Source: Antedon mediterranea (Eukaryota > Echinodermata > Crinoidea > Comatulida > Antedonidae). From it: a stretch of DNA of 64,000 bases. Below are positions 61,284-64,000 of this stretch, one piece after another. Location: the NCBI RefSeq assembly GCF_964355755.1, contig NC_092675.1:5366312-5430311 (forward strand). The letters run 5' to 3'. Every line of letters begins with the position of its first letter. The stretch's first letter is position 1. The notes below the pieces were generated by a model. It saw nothing but the letters and a program-made list of their open reading frames with translations. It was not told where the DNA came from and ran no database searches. The translations under genes were made by a program, and so were the position numbers.

Positions 61284-62272
61284 GAATACAGATCACTCCG
61301 GCCACGCTTCAGTCCGGCCGCGCTTCAATCCGGCAGCGATTCATTCCGGCTGCAGCTATGGAGCGCCCAATGAGTCTTTTACAACCGAGACACGTTTTTT
61401 GTAGAGAATCAAAATAAACATTTGTAATCACATAGTATATTTTTTCTCTTTCAGGATCACAACAACAAGTGTTTTAAATTAGGTCTAATGCTAAAACAAA
61501 ATAATTTATGTGTTTTATCCAATAGGCTAGTATATTAATTGTAATGTGATTAATTAATGTAATTTATTGCAATGTATCCTATATGTCATATTATTTTTAT
61601 CATATATAAATTAAAATATAAAATCATTGTAAATTGGACTGTACAAAAATGATATATTAATTCTTGCTACAATTCCAGGTAACATTAATTAGACGGATAT
61701 TTGATTATTTGAAATAAATTAATTAATATTGTAAATATTGTTATTAACTATAACAAACATCAATAATAATTGATTATTTGAAATAAATTAATTAATATTT
61801 TACATATTGTTATTAACTATAATTAGTAAGTATGGGTACTGGCAAGTGTTATAAAAATAAGGGTTTTAACTAATTTTTGATGTTAATAAATGTAAAGCTA
61901 TAAAATAAATGTACATTTATACAAAAATTAAATATTGTTATTCAAGCATTAATTAGACGGGTATTTGATTATTATTTTATTATTGAATTTATTTAAGTTA
62001 AGTTTAGTTTGAAAGAAAAAGCAGTTCCAACTTCTTTGAATGTTATTGTTAATGAAAAAAGTAAAATTGTTGCTAATAAATATTCAACTAGTTCCATTTA
62101 AATTCACCAAGAATTTGTTATACACTGAACAGTATAGAAAACGTAGATATGGGCGCTCCATACTAACGGCCCCTTTGCACAAGAAGTCGAATTGAATAGC
62201 GGCCGGAGTGCATAACATCGCGCTAAACTGATACGGCGGCCAGAGTGAAGCGCGGCCGGAGTGATCGGCCAC
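61284..62272. mobile_element. MULE-like non-autonomous transposon with 9-bp duplication
   Basis: CCTTAATTC occurs at 61275-61283 and 62273-62281. The ends are inverted around GATCACTCCGGCC. The terminal regions hold 16-bp iterations of CGCTTCA[G/A]TCCGGC, while the interior is strongly AT-rich with a duplicated block near 61700-61815. A 9-bp target duplication fits Mutator-like elements. No transposase frame. Confidence 0.75.
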
Positions 62273-62344
62273 CCTTAATTCTGGTTATATCTGCACAGGG
62301 CACCAAGATGATAGAAACAATTTTAAATTTGCCGGACAGTATTG

Positions 62345-62510
62345 ACGGTTCCAATAGTCTCCAAAAAAACATGAAAAGATGATTAGATAAATCAGACTTT
62401 GAATAGCCCATTTTGCACTTTTTTAAAATAAAGTTCGTATTCGCTTCTGTAGAAAAAAAATGGCATACTCAACAAATTTATTTTTTAAGGGAATATATAT
62501 CTTTAAAAAG
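62345..62510. mobile_element. Degraded MITE family B copy
   Basis: AAACATGAAAAGATGATTAG, CAGACTTTGAATAG and a right end near ATATATATCTTTAA align with the 53045-53387 element. The ends are damaged. Confidence 0.5.
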
Positions 62511-62770
62511 ATACAACAGTATAATTTATTGTTAAATAATCTCCCATTCCCTTCACTCATATTTCTGTAAATACAGTAGGACAGCAGTGGTGGATTGGTA
62601 TTACTATTGGTCATGGTTTGCTAAGCAGTGTTGTATTAAATGACCCTCTTTGTACAATTTATAGGGTCATTAAATCAAATTGTGAGGTGTGGCTTTATTC
62701 ATCTGTAAATTATTTATTTTATAACTGTATTTTGCTGGTATCATTCCTTAGAAACCTCTAACTGATTGGA

Positions 62771-63864
62771 ATGGATGCCATTTTACAATATGATCCAAAT
62801 AAAGAAGAAACTTTATATGATATACTTGGTTGTGACCAACTATCAACAGTGAGTTGTCAATTACTATTACAATTTCTAGCATAATGATTATATAACTTTA
62901 CAGTATTTAGACCATAATCAAACTACTACAGTACTACTATTTATAAAAATAATATGTTAATGGTATATTGTAGAACATACACAGTTCTTATGGTCCTCTA
63001 TAATTACAAAATCAAACCTTCGGATCCCGAAAAAGAACGCTAGCCTACCTTAATCATTTACTATTTTGACCCGGACCTCAAGTTTTGCGCTGCCTGCGCC
63101 CCTGGATAACGAAATATGTCCAAAAAAGTGGTAAAACCACACATCATTTTTTTTATACTTACCTACTACAGTAACTTTTTTGTTATTAAGTTTGAACAGA
63201 TAAATGTTGAATACAAGATTAGAGCATTAAAATATCATCCCGATAAAAATCCAGGAGATGCGACAGCTGCCGAGGAATTTAGCAAACTTCAGCAAGCACG
63301 AGATATTCTAGTTCACCCCAAAAAACGCAAGCAGTATGACACATGGCTTTCTTCTGGATTGCATATACCGTACGCTGAATGGGCACGGATGAAGGAGTCT
63401 GTAAAAACGGTGAGATTTACAATACACATAAGCACCCTGTTCAAATGAATTATTGCATTGCCAATTCAAGAGCCTACACCACATTGAATAAATTGATACC
63501 ACATCACTTATAAACTAAATCAATTCATTAAAATATTAAAAGTTTAAAGCAATATTTACAAGCACCTTAAAATTATATGATTAAAAGTTCATTTGGCTGG
63601 TTATAGCATAAACAATTTTTATTTAGTTGATTGATATTGACTGTATTATTATTATTTTTTTTATGCTTCTGTTTTTGGGATTCAGTTTTTAGGCCTTAAT
63701 ACTCATGCAGCACATAATCTACATGTCATTCTAATCCTGTTTTCCTATTTTTGCTTTTCAGTCAATGCATTGGTCAGTCGTTAAAACTGACCCTATGATT
63801 GAAAGTACAACTAAAGAGAGTCAACCGGAGGATTTTGCTGATAAAATGAGTGTTAATGATCAAG
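62771..63864 (+). CDS. DNAJC12: DNAJC12 J-domain co-chaperone, first three coding exons (partial)
   Basis: In mammals DNAJC12 guides HSP70 to the aromatic amino acid hydroxylases. Coding exons seen: 62771-62848, 63191-63409, 63762-63864; the first two junctions are phase 0 and the third exon ends in phase 1, so the gene continues beyond the window. The start MDAILQYDPNKEETLYDILG matches human MDAILNY...YYTLLG. The J domain spans about residues 13-80 with the essential HPD triplet in KYHPDKNP. The segment VKTSMHW after the J domain is a DNAJC12 hallmark and links exons 2 and 3. The last visible part is acidic and Ser/Thr-rich. The exon 2 acceptor is TTAAG rather than CAG, which is weak but supported by the phase and by the protein. 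Confidence 0.93.
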
Positions 63865-64000
63865 GTATTGAATATATGTATTTATTTGAGTGCCCATCCA
63901 GGGAGGGAGGGAGGGAAGACCCTTGGGTAGGACTCTTATAAGGTGTACGTTTTGTTTTAGTCTGTGTGGGTTTAAAGTCCTCCAAGATAATCTTTTTGTA

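Larger units (their letters stand above)
60584..62770. other. Divergent spacer between SIRT1 and DNAJC12
   Basis: It should contain both promoters. It holds a 34-bp micro-palindrome (60893-60942), a CAGGGAGTT hairpin (61031-61073), a 989-bp transposon (61284-62272) and a degraded MITE family B copy (62345-62510). There is no other gene. Confidence 0.65.

Overview
This is a AT-rich, intron-rich animal genome window. It holds six recognisable nuclear protein-coding genes; five are complete at the coding level and one runs off the right edge. Every gene was assembled from exons whose splice sites and reading phases agree. The proteins look deuterostome. Abundant tRNA-derived SINEs, palindromic MITEs and GGCCTAGGCC-type motifs suggest an invertebrate deuterostome, most likely an echinoderm, but the species cannot be fixed from sequence alone. 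I see no bacterial operons, CRISPR arrays, viral genes or intact autonomous transposons.

Layout: (1) 1-4715, gene-free flank with a 498-bp inverted-repeat transposon. (2) 4716-22164, minus strand, folliculin-interacting protein (FNIP), 14 coding exons, 1084 aa; its introns carry most of the repeats of the left third. (3) 22165-28247, divergent gap, probably with the 5' leader of the next gene. (4) 28248-35295, plus strand, MARCHF1/8-type membrane E3 ubiquitin ligase, 3 coding exons, 333 aa. (5) 35296-41173, gene-free. (6) 41174-42955, minus strand, FUT11/POFUT4-type GT10 fucosyltransferase, 2 coding exons, 467 aa. (7) 43090-45552, plus strand, mitochondrial ribosomal protein S24, 3 exons, 165 aa, sharing a 134-bp promoter region with FUT11. 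(8) 45553-49768, gene-free, with a LINE remnant and a foldback element. (9) 49769-60583, minus strand, SIRT1 deacetylase, 9 coding exons, 855 aa, with a 2.1-kb nested transposon in intron 1. (10) 60584-62770, divergent spacer with a MULE-like element. (11) 62771-63864 and beyond, plus strand, DNAJC12, first three coding exons.

The genes are unrelated housekeeping or regulatory functions: nutrient signalling through folliculin/AMPK, membrane-protein ubiquitination, protein O-fucosylation, mitochondrial translation, NAD-dependent deacetylation and an Hsp70 co-chaperone. They are not a pathway cluster. The head-to-head SIRT1-DNAJC12 order matches human chromosome 10q21, and MARCHF8 and FUT11 also lie on human chromosome 10, so the block looks like ancient linkage.

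The accessory interest is in the repeats: a palindromic MITE family with about ten copies, several complete non-autonomous DNA transposons with readable target-site duplications, transposons nested two or three deep, SINEs with tRNA-like heads, and one hammerhead-ribozyme-like core. I did not find a convincing new biological system; the nested and foldback elements are the best candidates for undescribed families.
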